Assembly (NCBI GenBank): GCA_934525735.1
Contig: CAKSZM010000025.1
Span: 1 to 21,298 of the forward strand
Length of the DNA stretch: 21,298 nucleotides
Reading direction: 5' to 3'
From: an uncultured Faecalibacterium sp.
Lineage (GTDB): Bacteria; Bacillota; Clostridia; Oscillospirales; Ruminococcaceae
A model generated the notes under the pieces. The model searched no databases. It saw only the letters and a program-made list of their open reading frames with translations, and was not told where the DNA came from. The translations under genes were made by a program, and so were the position numbers. Positions 6,462 to 14,402 of this stretch are shown here, piece after piece. Numbering within the stretch: position 1 is the first letter of the stretch; each line of letters starts with the position of its first letter.

Positions 6462-8897
6462 TCAGCCCATGACCACCTGCACGGTCACGTCGGTGCCCTC
6501 AGCGGCCAGCGGCAGGAGATTGCCTTCGATGGCCTTGCCGTCCACGGTGACGCTCTTCACGCCGTGCTGCACAGCGGCGGAGTTGTCCACCGTGATGTGG
6601 TACACCGCGCCCCGGTAGCGGCGGGTGACCGTGAAGCCGGGCAGGGTGTGGGGAATGCAGGGATCGACCTTCAACCCATCCAGTGTGGGCTGGATGCCGA
6701 GGATATACTGGCTCACGTTGAAGAAGGTCCATGCGGCAGTACCGGTCAGCCAGCTGTTCTTTGCTTCGCCGAAGGTGGGGGCATCCTTGCCGGCCACCAT
6801 CTGGCTGTAGACATAGGGCTCGGTGCGGTGGATCTCGGAGATGTCCTCGATATAGGCCGGGCAGGTCTTGCGGTAGACCTCAAAGGCACGGTCGCCGTGG
6901 CCCAGAACGGCCTCGGCGCAGCTGATCCACGGATTGTTGTGGCAGAAGATACCGGCATTCTCCTTGTATCCCGGAGGATAGCTGGAGATCTCGCCGAGGT
7001 TGAGCTGATAGCTGGTGTAGGCGGGCTGGTGCAGCACTACGCCGTACTTGGTGTCCAGACGTTCTTCCACGCTCTTCAGCGCCTGCGCGGCCTGCCCGGA
7101 CTCCTTGCCGATGCCGGCCATGACGCACATGCCCTGCGGCTCGATGAAGATCTGGCCTTCAGTGCACTCCTTGCTGCCCACGGGCTTGCCGAAAGCATCG
7201 TAGGCACGGCGGAACCATGCACCGTCCCAGCCGGCGGTCAGGGTGGCCTGCTCCACGGCGTCGATGCTCTTGCGGGCGGCTGCGGCCTCATCGGTGAGGT
7301 TCAGGTGGTCGCACAGTTCGGCATACTCATGGCCGTACTTGACGAACATGCCGGCAATGAACACGCTCTCGGCCACGGGGCCTTCGCTGGGGCCGGTGAT
7401 CTGGAAGCTCTCGCCCGGGTGCTCGGAGAAGCAGTTCAGGTTCAGGCAGTCGTTCCAGTCGGCGCGGCCGATGAGGGGCAGGCCGTGGGGGCCGAGATGG
7501 GTGCAGGTATAGTTGAAGCTGCGGCGCAGATGCTCCATCAGGGGCTGCGCCTTGCTGGCATCGTTATCAAAGGGCACCTGCTCGTTCAGGATGCTGAAGT
7601 CGCCGGTCTCGCGCAGATAGGCGGCGGTGCCGGCAATGAGCCACAGCGGGTCATCGTTGAAGCCGGTGCCGATGTCGCGGTTGCCCTTTTTGGTCAGGGG
7701 CTGATACTGATGGTAGGCGCTGCCGTCCTCAAACTGGGTGGCGGCAATGTCCAGAATACGCTCCCGGGCGCGGGAGGGGATGATGTGCACAAAGCCCAGC
7801 AGATCCTGGCAGCTGTCGCGGAAGCCCATGCCGCGGCCGGTGCCGCTCTCGTAATAGCTGGCCGAGCGGCTCATATTGAAGGTGACCATGCACTGGTACT
7901 GGTGCCAGATGTTGACCATGCGGTCCAGCTTTTCTTCGCTGGACTCCAGATGGTAGGTGGACAGCAGGTTTTCCCAGTGCTGAGCCAGTGCGGCGCGGGC
8001 GGCGTCGATCTGGGCGTCGGTGGCATAGCGGCTGATCATTGCGTGGGCGCGTGCTTTATTGATGACGCCGGGAGCGGAGAACTTTTCCTCCTGCGGGTTC
8101 TCGATGTAACCCAGACCAAAGAGGATCTTCTTTTCCTCGCCCGGGGCAAGGGTGACATGGATGTGCAGAGCACCCACCGGTGCCCAGCCGTGGGCGATGC
8201 TGCCGGAGCAGTGCCCGGCGCGGACGGCCTGCGGGTCTGCCGGGCCGCCGTACACGCCGCAGAAGGCGTCGCGGGTGGTGTCGAAGCTGGTGACCGGGGT
8301 GTTGGACCAGAACACTGCATAGTGGTTGCGGCGCTCACGGTACTCGGTCTTATGGTAGATGATGCCCGGCTCTACTTCCACTTCGCCGGTGGAGAAGTTG
8401 CGCTGGAAGTTGGAGCTGTCGTCGATGGCGTCCCACAGGCAGAACTCCACGTAGCTGAACACGTCCAGCTCTTTTGCGGCGTCCGTTTCGTTCTTCAGGG
8501 TCAGACGGTCCAGCTCGCAGGCATCGCCCTTGGGCACGAACAGCTCCTGTGCGGCGCTGATGCCGTTCTTTTTGCCTTCGAGGATGGTGTAGCCCAGGCC
8601 GTGGCGGCAGGTGTAGCTGTCCAGCTCGGTCTTGGTGGGCTGCCAGCCGGGGTTCCACACCGTGTCGCCGTCCTTGATGTAAATGTGGTGGCCGTCCATG
8701 TCCAGCGGGGAGCTGTTGTAGCGGTAGCGGGTCAGGCGGCGCATCCGGGCGTCGCGGTAAAAGCTGTAGCCGCCCGCCGTGTTGGAGACCAGACTGAAAA
8801 AGTCCTCACTGCCAAGGTAGTTGATCCAGGGCAGGGGAGTTTGCGGGGTAGTGATGACGTATTCTTTGCGTTCGTCATCGAAATGACCGAATTTCAT
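6462..8897 (-). CDS. GH94 cellobiose phosphorylase-type enzyme
   Basis: An 811-residue protein of the GH94 family, close to the usual cellobiose phosphorylase length of about 810-820. These cytoplasmic enzymes split beta-linked glucosides with phosphate, giving glucose 1-phosphate and a sugar and saving ATP. The N-terminal beta-sandwich begins [18 protein letters not shown], the typical opening. The (alpha/alpha)6 catalytic domain holds [15 protein letters not shown] and GFNDDPLWL (Asp415-416), then RADWNDCLN (Asp480 and Asp483), where the general acid Asp of the family is expected. The start at 8897 has AAGGAGGA upstream; a 54-residue in-frame extension runs into the promoter and is rejected. 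It is divergent from a LacI regulator and CUT1 transporter, which suggests imported cellobiose or a related disaccharide is the substrate. Exact linkage is not provable here. Confidence 0.92.
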   Translation of the reverse strand: MKFGHFDDERKEYVITTPQTPLPWINYLGSEDFFSLVSNTAGGYSFYRDARMRRLTRYRYNSSPLDMDGHHIYIKDGDTVWNPGWQPTKTELDSYTCRHGLGYTILEGKKNGISAAQELFVPKGDACELDRLTLKNETDAAKELDVFSYVEFCLWDAIDDSSNFQRNFSTGEVEVEPGIIYHKTEYRERRNHYAVFWSNTPVTSFDTTRDAFCGVYGGPADPQAVRAGHCSGSIAHGWAPVGALHIHVTLAPGEEKKILFGLGYIENPQEEKFSAPGVINKARAHAMISRYATDAQIDAARAALAQHWENLLSTYHLESSEEKLDRMVNIWHQYQCMVTFNMSRSASYYESGTGRGMGFRDSCQDLLGFVHIIPSRARERILDIAATQFEDGSAYHQYQPLTKKGNRDIGTGFNDDPLWLIAGTAAYLRETGDFSILNEQVPFDNDASKAQPLMEHLRRSFNYTCTHLGPHGLPLIGRADWNDCLNLNCFSEHPGESFQITGPSEGPVAESVFIAGMFVKYGHEYAELCDHLNLTDEAAAARKSIDAVEQATLTAGWDGAWFRRAYDAFGKPVGSKECTEGQIFIEPQGMCVMAGIGKESGQAAQALKSVEERLDTKYGVVLHQPAYTSYQLNLGEISSYPPGYKENAGIFCHNNPWISCAEAVLGHGDRAFEVYRKTCPAYIEDISEIHRTEPYVYSQMVAGKDAPTFGEAKNSWLTGTAAWTFFNVSQYILGIQPTLDGLKVDPCIPHTLPGFTVTRRYRGAVYHITVDNSAAVQHGVKSVTVDGKAIEGNLLPLAAEGTDVTVQVVMG

Positions 8898-8946
8898 AAA
8901 TGCTTCCTCCTTGAACAGCAGCCGGAACGCCCGGCGGCATCGCTTT

Positions 8947-8964
8947 TTGCGAAAACGATTAAGG
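8947..8964. promoter_or_regulatory. Candidate LacI-type operator, copy 1 (GH94 side)
   Basis: TTGCGAAAACGATTAAGG, identical over all 18 bp to a second copy at 9348-9365. The central CG with A/T-rich flanks is the pattern bound by LacI-family proteins. It lies about 25-40 nt downstream of the predicted GH94 transcription start, a position suited to blocking elongation. Confidence 0.7.
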
Positions 8965-8993
8965 CTGACGAGGAAGACGATCTCTTTGTTATT

Positions 8994-9022
8994 AGAATAG
9001 CCGAACTGCCCGCAAAATGCAA
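8994..9022 (-). promoter_or_regulatory. Sigma-A promoter of the GH94 gene
   Basis: On the minus strand: TTGCAT (9017-9022), 17-nt spacer, TATTCT (8994-8999), giving a leader of about 90 nt. The region upstream of the -35 is rich in A and T tracts. Confidence 0.75.
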
Positions 9023-9176
9023 GGGCTTTTTCGAAAAAATTTTGGAAAGCTTTTTTCAAAAATGGGCATGGATACAGAATTTTTTTGGAAATTCCGCCCG
9101 CGGGTGTCTGACTGGCCGCCGAAAACCGGAACGGCCGCAGCCCTTTTTAAAAGTAATAATAAAGCGGCGAAAAATC

Positions 9177-9227
9177 GTAACGAAACCGTAACGAAATTCT
9201 TTCGATTTTAATCGAAATGTAACGAAA
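9177..9227. repeat. Three GTAACGAAA repeats around an 18-bp inverted repeat
   Basis: GTAACGAAA occurs at 9177-9185, 9188-9196 and 9219-9227, with offsets of 11 and 31 bp (about one and three helical turns). Between the second and third copies is the inverted repeat TTTCGATT-TT-AATCGAAA (9200-9217). It sits mid-way in the divergent promoter region, upstream of both -35 boxes, and differs from the LacI-type sites. A second regulator, perhaps an activator, is the simplest reading. Confidence 0.55.
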
Positions 9228-9314
9228 TCCGCCCGAAGTGCACAATTTCTGTCCGTTCAAAACGAACAAAACGCCAAAAGTGAGTCAAAAACAATAAAAG
9301 TTGTTTCGATATGC

Positions 9315-9343
9315 TTGATTTTTGGTGCAGAATGCGATATTAT
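9315..9343 (+). promoter_or_regulatory. Sigma-A promoter of the LacI regulator and transporter genes
   Basis: TTGATT (9315-9320), 17-nt spacer, TATTAT (9338-9343). The predicted transcription start falls inside the operator copy at 9348-9365, implying repression of the regulator's own transcript. Confidence 0.75.
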
Positions 9344-9347
9344 GAAC

Positions 9348-9365
9348 TTGCGAAAACGATTAAGG
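9348..9365. promoter_or_regulatory. Candidate LacI-type operator, copy 2 (regulator side)
   Basis: Second exact copy of TTGCGAAAACGATTAAGG, starting 5 nt after the -10 box of the regulator promoter and so overlapping the transcription start. Both copies are in the same orientation, 401 bp apart, which would also allow looping. Confidence 0.7.
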
Positions 9366-9417
9366 GGACGCGGAGAACAACCCCGCAGACCCCTTCTCCG
9401 AAAGGAGGCAGAAATCG

Positions 9418-10425
9418 ATGCCATCCCTGAAAGATCTGGCAAAGGAATGCGGCGTATCGGTTGCGACGGTCAGCAAGGCGCTGAACGACCAGCCGGACAT
9501 TGCCGCTTCCACACGGGAGCGCATCCGGGCGGCAGCACACCGTATGGGCTATCTGCCCAACGCCGCTGCACGCGCCCTGAAAACCAACCGTACTTATAAC
9601 TTAGGCGTTCTGTTCGTGGACGAACGGCAGAGCGGCCTGACCCACGAATATTTCTCCGCCGTGCTGGACAGCTTCAAGGTGGAAGCAGAAAAGCGCGGCT
9701 ACGACATCACCTTTATCAACCACAATATCAGCGGCAAGTCCATGAGCTATCTGGAACATTGCCAGTACCGCAATGTGGACGGCGTGGTGATCGCCTGCGT
9801 GAACTTCTACGATCCGCAGGTGGTGGAGCTGGTGAACAGCGATGTCCCGGTGGTGACCATCGATCATGTGTTCAACAACCGCATGGCCATCCTTTCCGAC
9901 AATGTCTCCGGCATGAAGGCTCTGGTGAAGCAGGCATACGCCTGCGGCCACCGCCGCATCGCCTTTATCCACGGCGAAAAGACCGCCGTGACCGAGAACC
10001 GCCTGACCGGATTCTATCAGGCGTGCGATGAACTGGGCCTGAAGGTGCCGGAAGCGTATGTGCGCAGCGGTGTCTACCACGATGTGGACCGCTGTGCCGA
10101 AGAGACCCGGGCGCTGCTGGAACTCCCGCAGCCGCCCACCTGCATCATCTTCCCCGACGACTTCTCCGCGCTGGGCGGCTACAACGCCATCCGCGAAAAG
10201 AAACTCTCCATTCCGGAGGACGTCTCGGTGATGGGCTACGACGGCATCTATCTCTCCCGGGTGGTCATGCCTCCGCTGGTGACCTACCAGCAGAACACCG
10301 CCGCCCTGGGCCGCACCGCTGCCGACAAGCTCATTGAGCTGATCGAACACCCCCGGGTAACGATCCCGGAGCAGATCCGCGTTTCCGGCAAACTGCTGGA
10401 CGGCGGGTCGGTACGCATCTCCTGA
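9418..10425 (+). CDS. LacI-family transcriptional regulator
   Basis: A 335-residue repressor of normal LacI/GalR length. Residues 3-25 form the helix-turn-helix (LKDLAKECGVSVATVSKAL), followed by a hinge helix ending around AARALKTNRTYNLG. The rest is a periplasmic-binding-protein-like sugar sensor (FINHNISG, VDGVVIAC, PTCIIFPDDFSALGGYNAI, VSVMGYDGI). AAAGGAGG lies 9 nt before the ATG. It is divergent from the GH94 gene and directly upstream of the sugar transporter, and identical 18-bp sites lie at both promoters. It therefore very likely controls this locus and itself, released by a disaccharide or its product. Confidence 0.93.
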   Translation: MPSLKDLAKECGVSVATVSKALNDQPDIAASTRERIRAAAHRMGYLPNAAARALKTNRTYNLGVLFVDERQSGLTHEYFSAVLDSFKVEAEKRGYDITFINHNISGKSMSYLEHCQYRNVDGVVIACVNFYDPQVVELVNSDVPVVTIDHVFNNRMAILSDNVSGMKALVKQAYACGHRRIAFIHGEKTAVTENRLTGFYQACDELGLKVPEAYVRSGVYHDVDRCAEETRALLELPQPPTCIIFPDDFSALGGYNAIREKKLSIPEDVSVMGYDGIYLSRVVMPPLVTYQQNTAALGRTAADKLIELIEHPRVTIPEQIRVSGKLLDGGSVRIS

Positions 10426-10434
10426 TTCGTCTCT

Positions 10435-10460
10435 AAAGGCTCCCTGATACGGGACCTTTT
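10435..10460 (+). terminator. Weak stem-loop between the regulator and the binding-protein gene
   Basis: AAAGG-c-TCCC and GGGA-CCTTT pair around a 6-nt loop, followed by only four Ts. I see no convincing promoter between here and 10508, so this is probably a partial terminator or mRNA-stabilising hairpin with read-through into the transport genes. Confidence 0.4.
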
Positions 10461-10507
10461 ATGCAGAAAGCTTTAATAATGGAAAACCATGAAGGAGGTT
10501 TACCCTT

Positions 10508-11950
10508 ATGAAAAAGATCTCTCGTCGTAATTTCCTGCTCGCTTCCGGTGTCGTGACCATTGGTGCAGCTCTGGCTGCCTGTGGTGGTTCTTCTTCCACC
10601 AGCACCGCCTCTTCTGCAGCTCCCGCATCCAGCGCAGCTGCTTCCGGAGCTCCCGCAGCAGGCGGCAAGGTGCTGAACATCTGGTGCTGGAATGATGAGT
10701 TCCAGAGCCGCTTCAACGACTACTATCCCGAAGTTTCCGAGATCGCAGCCGACAAGTCCACCACCACACTGAAGGACGGCACCGTCGTCAAGTGGACCAT
10801 CAACCCCAACGCCGACAACAACTATCAGAACAAGCTGGACGAGGCCCTGCTGAATCAGGACTCCGCAGCCGATGATGATAAGATCGATATCTTCCTGATC
10901 GAGGCTGACTACGCCCTGAAGTATGTGGATTCCGATTACGTTCTGGATGTCAAGAGCGACATCGGCCTGACCGATGACGATCTGGCCGGCCAGTACCAGT
11001 ACACCAAGGACATCGTTACCGTCGACGGCAGCCAGCGCGGCACCACCTGGCAGGCAACCCCGGGTCTGTTCGCATACCGCCGCAGCATCGCAAAGGATGT
11101 TCTGGGCACCGATGATCCCACCGAAGTGCAGACCTACCTGTCCGACTGGGATAAGTTCAACGACGTGGCTGCTCAGGCTGCTGCCAAGGGCTACAAGATG
11201 CTGTCCGGCTTCGACGATGCATACCGCACCTTCTCCAACAACGTGGCAGCTCCGTGGGTCACCGGCACTACCGTCACCGTCGATGAGAACATTATGAAGT
11301 GGGTCGATCAGACCAAGGAGTACACCGATAAGGGCTACAACAACAAGTCCAGCCTGTGGGACGACACCTGGGCTGCTGATCAGGGCCCCACCGGTAAGGT
11401 GTTCGGCTTCTTTTACTCCACCTGGGGCATCAACTTCACCCTGCTGGGCAACTCGCTGGAGACCCCTGTCGCCGAGGGCGGCAAGGAAGAAGTGGGCAAC
11501 GGCATCTACGGCGACTACGCTGTGTGCGAAGGCCCTCAGCCGTACTACTGGGGCGGCACCTGGATCTGCGGCGCAGCCGGCAGCGACAACATTGAGCTGA
11601 TCCGCGACGTCATGCAGAAGCTGACCTGCGACGAATCCATCATGAAGCAGATCACTCTGGATACCCAGGACTACACCAACAACGAGAAGGCCATGAACGA
11701 GATCGCCAACAGCGATTACAAGTCCGACTTCCTGGGCGGCCAGAACCACATTGCTCTGTTCGCAGAGGCTGCTACCAAGATCGATATGTCCAACGCTGGT
11801 CCGTACGATCAGGGCCTGAACGAGAGCTTCCAGACCGCATTCAAGGATTACTTCACCGGCAACGTGGACGAGGATACCGCAAAGGCAAACTTCGAGACCT
11901 CCATCAAGGAGAAGTATCCTGAGCTGACCGAAGTGGTCTGGCCCGCATAA
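10508..11950 (+). CDS. CUT1 ABC transporter sugar-binding lipoprotein
   Basis: A 480-residue family 1 extracellular solute-binding protein that captures sugar outside the cell and hands it to the two permeases downstream. The signal peptide MKKISRRNFLLASGV ends in a lipobox LAAC with Cys25 as the lipid anchor. A Ser/Ala/Pro-rich tether of about 30 residues follows, then the binding domain (VLNIWCWNDEF at the start, YYWGGTWICGA near residue 350). The twin arginines match a Tat-like SRRNFLL motif. AAGGAGG precedes the start. The neighbouring GH94 enzyme suggests cello-oligosaccharide or another beta-glucoside as ligand; this is inference. Confidence 0.92.
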   Translation: MKKISRRNFLLASGVVTIGAALAACGGSSSTSTASSAAPASSAAASGAPAAGGKVLNIWCWNDEFQSRFNDYYPEVSEIAADKSTTTLKDGTVVKWTINPNADNNYQNKLDEALLNQDSAADDDKIDIFLIEADYALKYVDSDYVLDVKSDIGLTDDDLAGQYQYTKDIVTVDGSQRGTTWQATPGLFAYRRSIAKDVLGTDDPTEVQTYLSDWDKFNDVAAQAAAKGYKMLSGFDDAYRTFSNNVAAPWVTGTTVTVDENIMKWVDQTKEYTDKGYNNKSSLWDDTWAADQGPTGKVFGFFYSTWGINFTLLGNSLETPVAEGGKEEVGNGIYGDYAVCEGPQPYYWGGTWICGAAGSDNIELIRDVMQKLTCDESIMKQITLDTQDYTNNEKAMNEIANSDYKSDFLGGQNHIALFAEAATKIDMSNAGPYDQGLNESFQTAFKDYFTGNVDEDTAKANFETSIKEKYPELTEVVWPA

Positions 11951-11983
11951 GTGGTTCCACTCCGAACTGTAAACTGAATCAGA

Positions 11984-12022
11984 GGGGCGGGCGGCATTCT
12001 CGCCCGCCCCTTTGCTTTTCTT
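11984..12022 (+). terminator. Stem-loop/partial terminator between binding protein and permease genes
   Basis: GGGGCGGGCG / CGCCCGCCCC, a perfect 10-bp stem with a 7-nt loop, followed by TTTGCTTTTCTT. It fits the usual arrangement in sugar ABC operons in which most transcripts stop after the binding protein, making it more abundant than the membrane subunits. Confidence 0.8.
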
Positions 12023-12047
12023 ATGACCCGGCAGGAGGGATGATCTC

Positions 12048-13034
12048 ATGGGAGAAAAAACAAAAAAGAAAGGGTCGATCAGCTACGCAAAGTGGGGCTA
12101 CATCTTCATTGCGCCGTTCTTCATCATCTTTGCGGTATTCCAGCTGATCCCTCTGGCTTCCACCATCTACTACAGCTTCTTTGAATATTACCGCAGCGGC
12201 CTGAAGGTCATCGGCCCGAACTTTGTGGGCCTGAAAAACTACATCACCCTGTTTGCAACCGATCTGCCCAAGTATTTCGGCAATACGCTGCTTCTGTGGA
12301 TCATCGGCTTCATCCCGCAGATCGCTGTTTCGCTGCTGCTGGCAGCGTGGTTCACTGACCTGCGCCTGAAACTGAAGGGCCAGACCTTCTTCAAGACGGT
12401 CATCTACATGCCCAACCTGATCATGGCATCGGCTTTCGCCATGCTGTTCTTCGCCCTGTTCTCGGATAACGGCCCTGTCAACGCGGTGCTCATGAGCATG
12501 GGCGTCCTGAAAGAGCCCTTCAGCTTCCTGAACAGTGTGTGGGGCAACCGCGGACTGATCGGCCTGATGAACTTCCTGATGTGGTTCGGCAACACCACCA
12601 TCATGCTGATGGCAGCCATTATGGGCGTGGATCCCACTCTGTATGAGGCCGCCGAGCTGGACGGCTGCACCCCGAACCAGATGTTCTGGAAGATCACCAT
12701 CCCGCTGATCCGTCCCATCCTCGTCTACGTCATGATCACTTCCATGATCGGCGGCCTGCAGATGTTCGATGTGCCGCAGATCCTGACCAACGGCAAGGGC
12801 GGCCCCGACCGTACTTCCACCACCATGATCATGTACCTGAACAACCACCTGTTCAGCAAGAACTACGGCATGGCCGGTGCTGTATCCGTGGTGCTGTTCC
12901 TCGTGTGCGCGGTGCTGTGCGTCGTCGTCTACTTCTCGCTGACCAAAGAGGATGACGGCCTGACCAAGGCCCAGCGCAAAAAACTGAAGGCCGCAAAGAA
13001 AGCAGCTGCCAAGGCTGCAAAAGGAGGGAACTGA
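12048..13034 (+). CDS. CUT1 sugar ABC transporter permease (MalF-type)
   Basis: A 328-residue inner-membrane permease with six predicted hydrophobic segments. The EAA loop that docks the ATPase begins at Glu200 (EAAELDGCTPNQMFW...P). The N-terminal helix (WGYIFIAPFFIIFAVFQLIP) is the usual MalF/UgpA-type opening. The C-terminal tail is unusually rich in Lys and Ala and carries the ribosome site of the next gene. AGGAGG lies 9 nt before the ATG. It pairs with the permease that starts 2 nt after its stop codon. Confidence 0.93.
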   Translation: MGEKTKKKGSISYAKWGYIFIAPFFIIFAVFQLIPLASTIYYSFFEYYRSGLKVIGPNFVGLKNYITLFATDLPKYFGNTLLLWIIGFIPQIAVSLLLAAWFTDLRLKLKGQTFFKTVIYMPNLIMASAFAMLFFALFSDNGPVNAVLMSMGVLKEPFSFLNSVWGNRGLIGLMNFLMWFGNTTIMLMAAIMGVDPTLYEAAELDGCTPNQMFWKITIPLIRPILVYVMITSMIGGLQMFDVPQILTNGKGGPDRTSTTMIMYLNNHLFSKNYGMAGAVSVVLFLVCAVLCVVVYFSLTKEDDGLTKAQRKKLKAAKKAAAKAAKGGN

Positions 13035-13036
13035 AT

Positions 13037-13903
13037 ATGGCACACGCTCCTAAAAATCAATCGGAAAAAGCAACGCTGGCCGCGCGCCGCGCATGGTGCT
13101 ACATGGTGCTGGTGCTCATCAGCTTTCTGTGCCTGTTCTTCTTCTACGTGCTGGTGATCAACTCCACCCGCACCCACTTCGAGATCCAGAAAGGCTTCTC
13201 GCTGATGCCGGGCAAATCGCTCATCACCAACTTCAAGAACGTGCTCAACGATGCCAACATCCCGGTGGTATCCGGCATCCGCAACAGTCTGATCGTCTCC
13301 GCCTGCTCGGCTGCGCTGAGCGTCTACTTCTCGGCTCTGACGGCCTACGGCATCTACGCCTATAACTTCAAGTTCAAGAAGGCCGCCTTCGCCATTATCC
13401 TGCTCATCATGACCATGCCCACGCAGGTGTCCGCACTGGGCTTTCTGCAGCTGGTGACCAAGATGGGCCTGAAAAACAGCTTCCTGCCGCTGGTCGTGCC
13501 CAGCATTGCAGCGCCCACCGTGTTCTTCTTCATGAAGCAGTATCTGGACGCTTCCCTTCCCATGGAGATCGTGGAAGCTGCCCGCATCGACGGCGCAGGC
13601 GAGTTCTATACCTTTAATAAGATCGTGCTCCCCATCATGAAGCCGGCTCTTGCCGTGCAGGCCATCTTCTCCTTCGTGGCCAGCTGGAACAACTACTTCA
13701 TCCCGGCACTGATCCTGGACTCTTCCGACAAGAAGACGCTGCCCATCCTGATCGCACAGCTGCGCAGCGCAGACTTCCTCAAGTTTGATATGGGCAAGGT
13801 GTATATGATGGTGGCCATCGCCATCCTGCCCGTCATCATCGTGTACCTGCTGCTGTCGAAGTTCATCGTCCGCGGTGTGGCACTGGGTGGTGTTAAAGGC
13901 TAA
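13037..13903 (+). CDS. CUT1 sugar ABC transporter permease (MalG-type)
   Basis: A 288-residue permease with six hydrophobic segments. Its EAA loop begins at Glu180 (EAARIDGAGEFYTFNKIVLP), the MalG-type signature, and it ends in a short basic tail. It is translationally coupled to the upstream permease (2-nt gap, AAAGGAGG inside the previous gene). No ATP-binding subunit follows; CUT1 importers in Firmicutes commonly share one MsmX/MsmK-type ATPase encoded elsewhere. I see no strong terminator after it, only a weak hairpin (CTCAC/GTGAG) near 13950. Confidence 0.93.
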   Translation: MAHAPKNQSEKATLAARRAWCYMVLVLISFLCLFFFYVLVINSTRTHFEIQKGFSLMPGKSLITNFKNVLNDANIPVVSGIRNSLIVSACSAALSVYFSALTAYGIYAYNFKFKKAAFAIILLIMTMPTQVSALGFLQLVTKMGLKNSFLPLVVPSIAAPTVFFFMKQYLDASLPMEIVEAARIDGAGEFYTFNKIVLPIMKPALAVQAIFSFVASWNNYFIPALILDSSDKKTLPILIAQLRSADFLKFDMGKVYMMVAIAILPVIIVYLLLSKFIVRGVALGGVKG

Positions 13904-13996
13904 AGCTGCGACCGCCTGCTGCAGACCCTGACGGACGTGATGAAGTGAACTCACCTGAAACGTGAGCTGCATGAAAAATAAGCGGGACGCTTTCTA

Positions 13997-14025
13997 TTGA
14001 CTTTGACCCCACGGGGGAGTATACT
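13997..14025 (+). promoter_or_regulatory. Sigma-A promoter of the T-box/BASS transporter unit
   Basis: TTGACT (13997-14002), 17-nt spacer, TATACT (14020-14025). The spacer holds CCCC-AC-GGGG, and the -10 lies inside a perfect 12-bp palindrome GGAGTATACTCC, so a DNA-binding regulator may act here in addition to the T-box. Confidence 0.8.
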
Positions 14026-14031
14026 CCGTGT

Positions 14032-14325
14032 CAGTGAAATATTCGGCTATGACGAGAAAGAGTACCCGGAAAGAATGCTGCAGAGAGCTGCCGTCTGGTG
14101 CAAGGCAGTGCAGGGCGTCCGCGGGAAGATCCTCTCCGAGCTTTCCGGCTGAATGGGCGTGCATGCGCCCCAGTAAGCGGGAACGGCAGGCTTCCGTTAT
14201 CAAGAGCCGCGCATTGTTGGATGCGCACTGAGGGGCTGGCCTTTGTGTCGGCAATAAGAGTGGTACCGCAGAGGATTTTATACGCCTTTGTCTCTTACGA
14301 ACCGTAGGGGACAAGGGCGTTTTTC
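14032..14325 (+). ncRNA. T-box riboswitch leader, probable tRNA-Ile specificity
   Basis: Stem I is closed by ATTCGGC (14041-14047) and GCTGAAT (14148-14154). It contains the ATGACGAG/AAAGAGTA motif, the distal AGAGAGC...TGGTGCAA loops and a CTCCGAGC 3' strand, all T-box hallmarks. The T-box sequence AATAAGAGTGGTACCGCA is at 14253-14270. The specifier region reads AAGATCC; in frame the choices are ATC (Ile, 14129-14131) or GAT (Asp). The bulge TGGT would pair with a tRNA ending ACCA; this fits tRNA-Ile (discriminator A) and not tRNA-Asp (discriminator G). Uncharged tRNA-Ile should therefore turn on the transporter gene. Confidence 0.9.
14282..14325 (+). terminator. T-box controlled terminator
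   Basis: A 13-pair stem (14282-14294 with 14308-14320) is followed by TTTTTC. It overlaps the usual antiterminator position directly after the T-box sequence, so the two structures are mutually exclusive. Confidence 0.88.
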
Positions 14326-14402
14326 ATTTGCGGGGCAGTCGTTTGCCATTCCCGGATGTTTCATTGCCTTTGTACACGCCAGAAGAAAAGGAGAAAAAAA
14401 TC

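Noticed and set aside
6453..9191. 912-codon plus-strand open frame opposite the GH94 gene
   Set aside because: Antisense shadow with low-complexity Val/Gly/Ala/His composition and no start signal; GH94 identity on the minus strand is clear.
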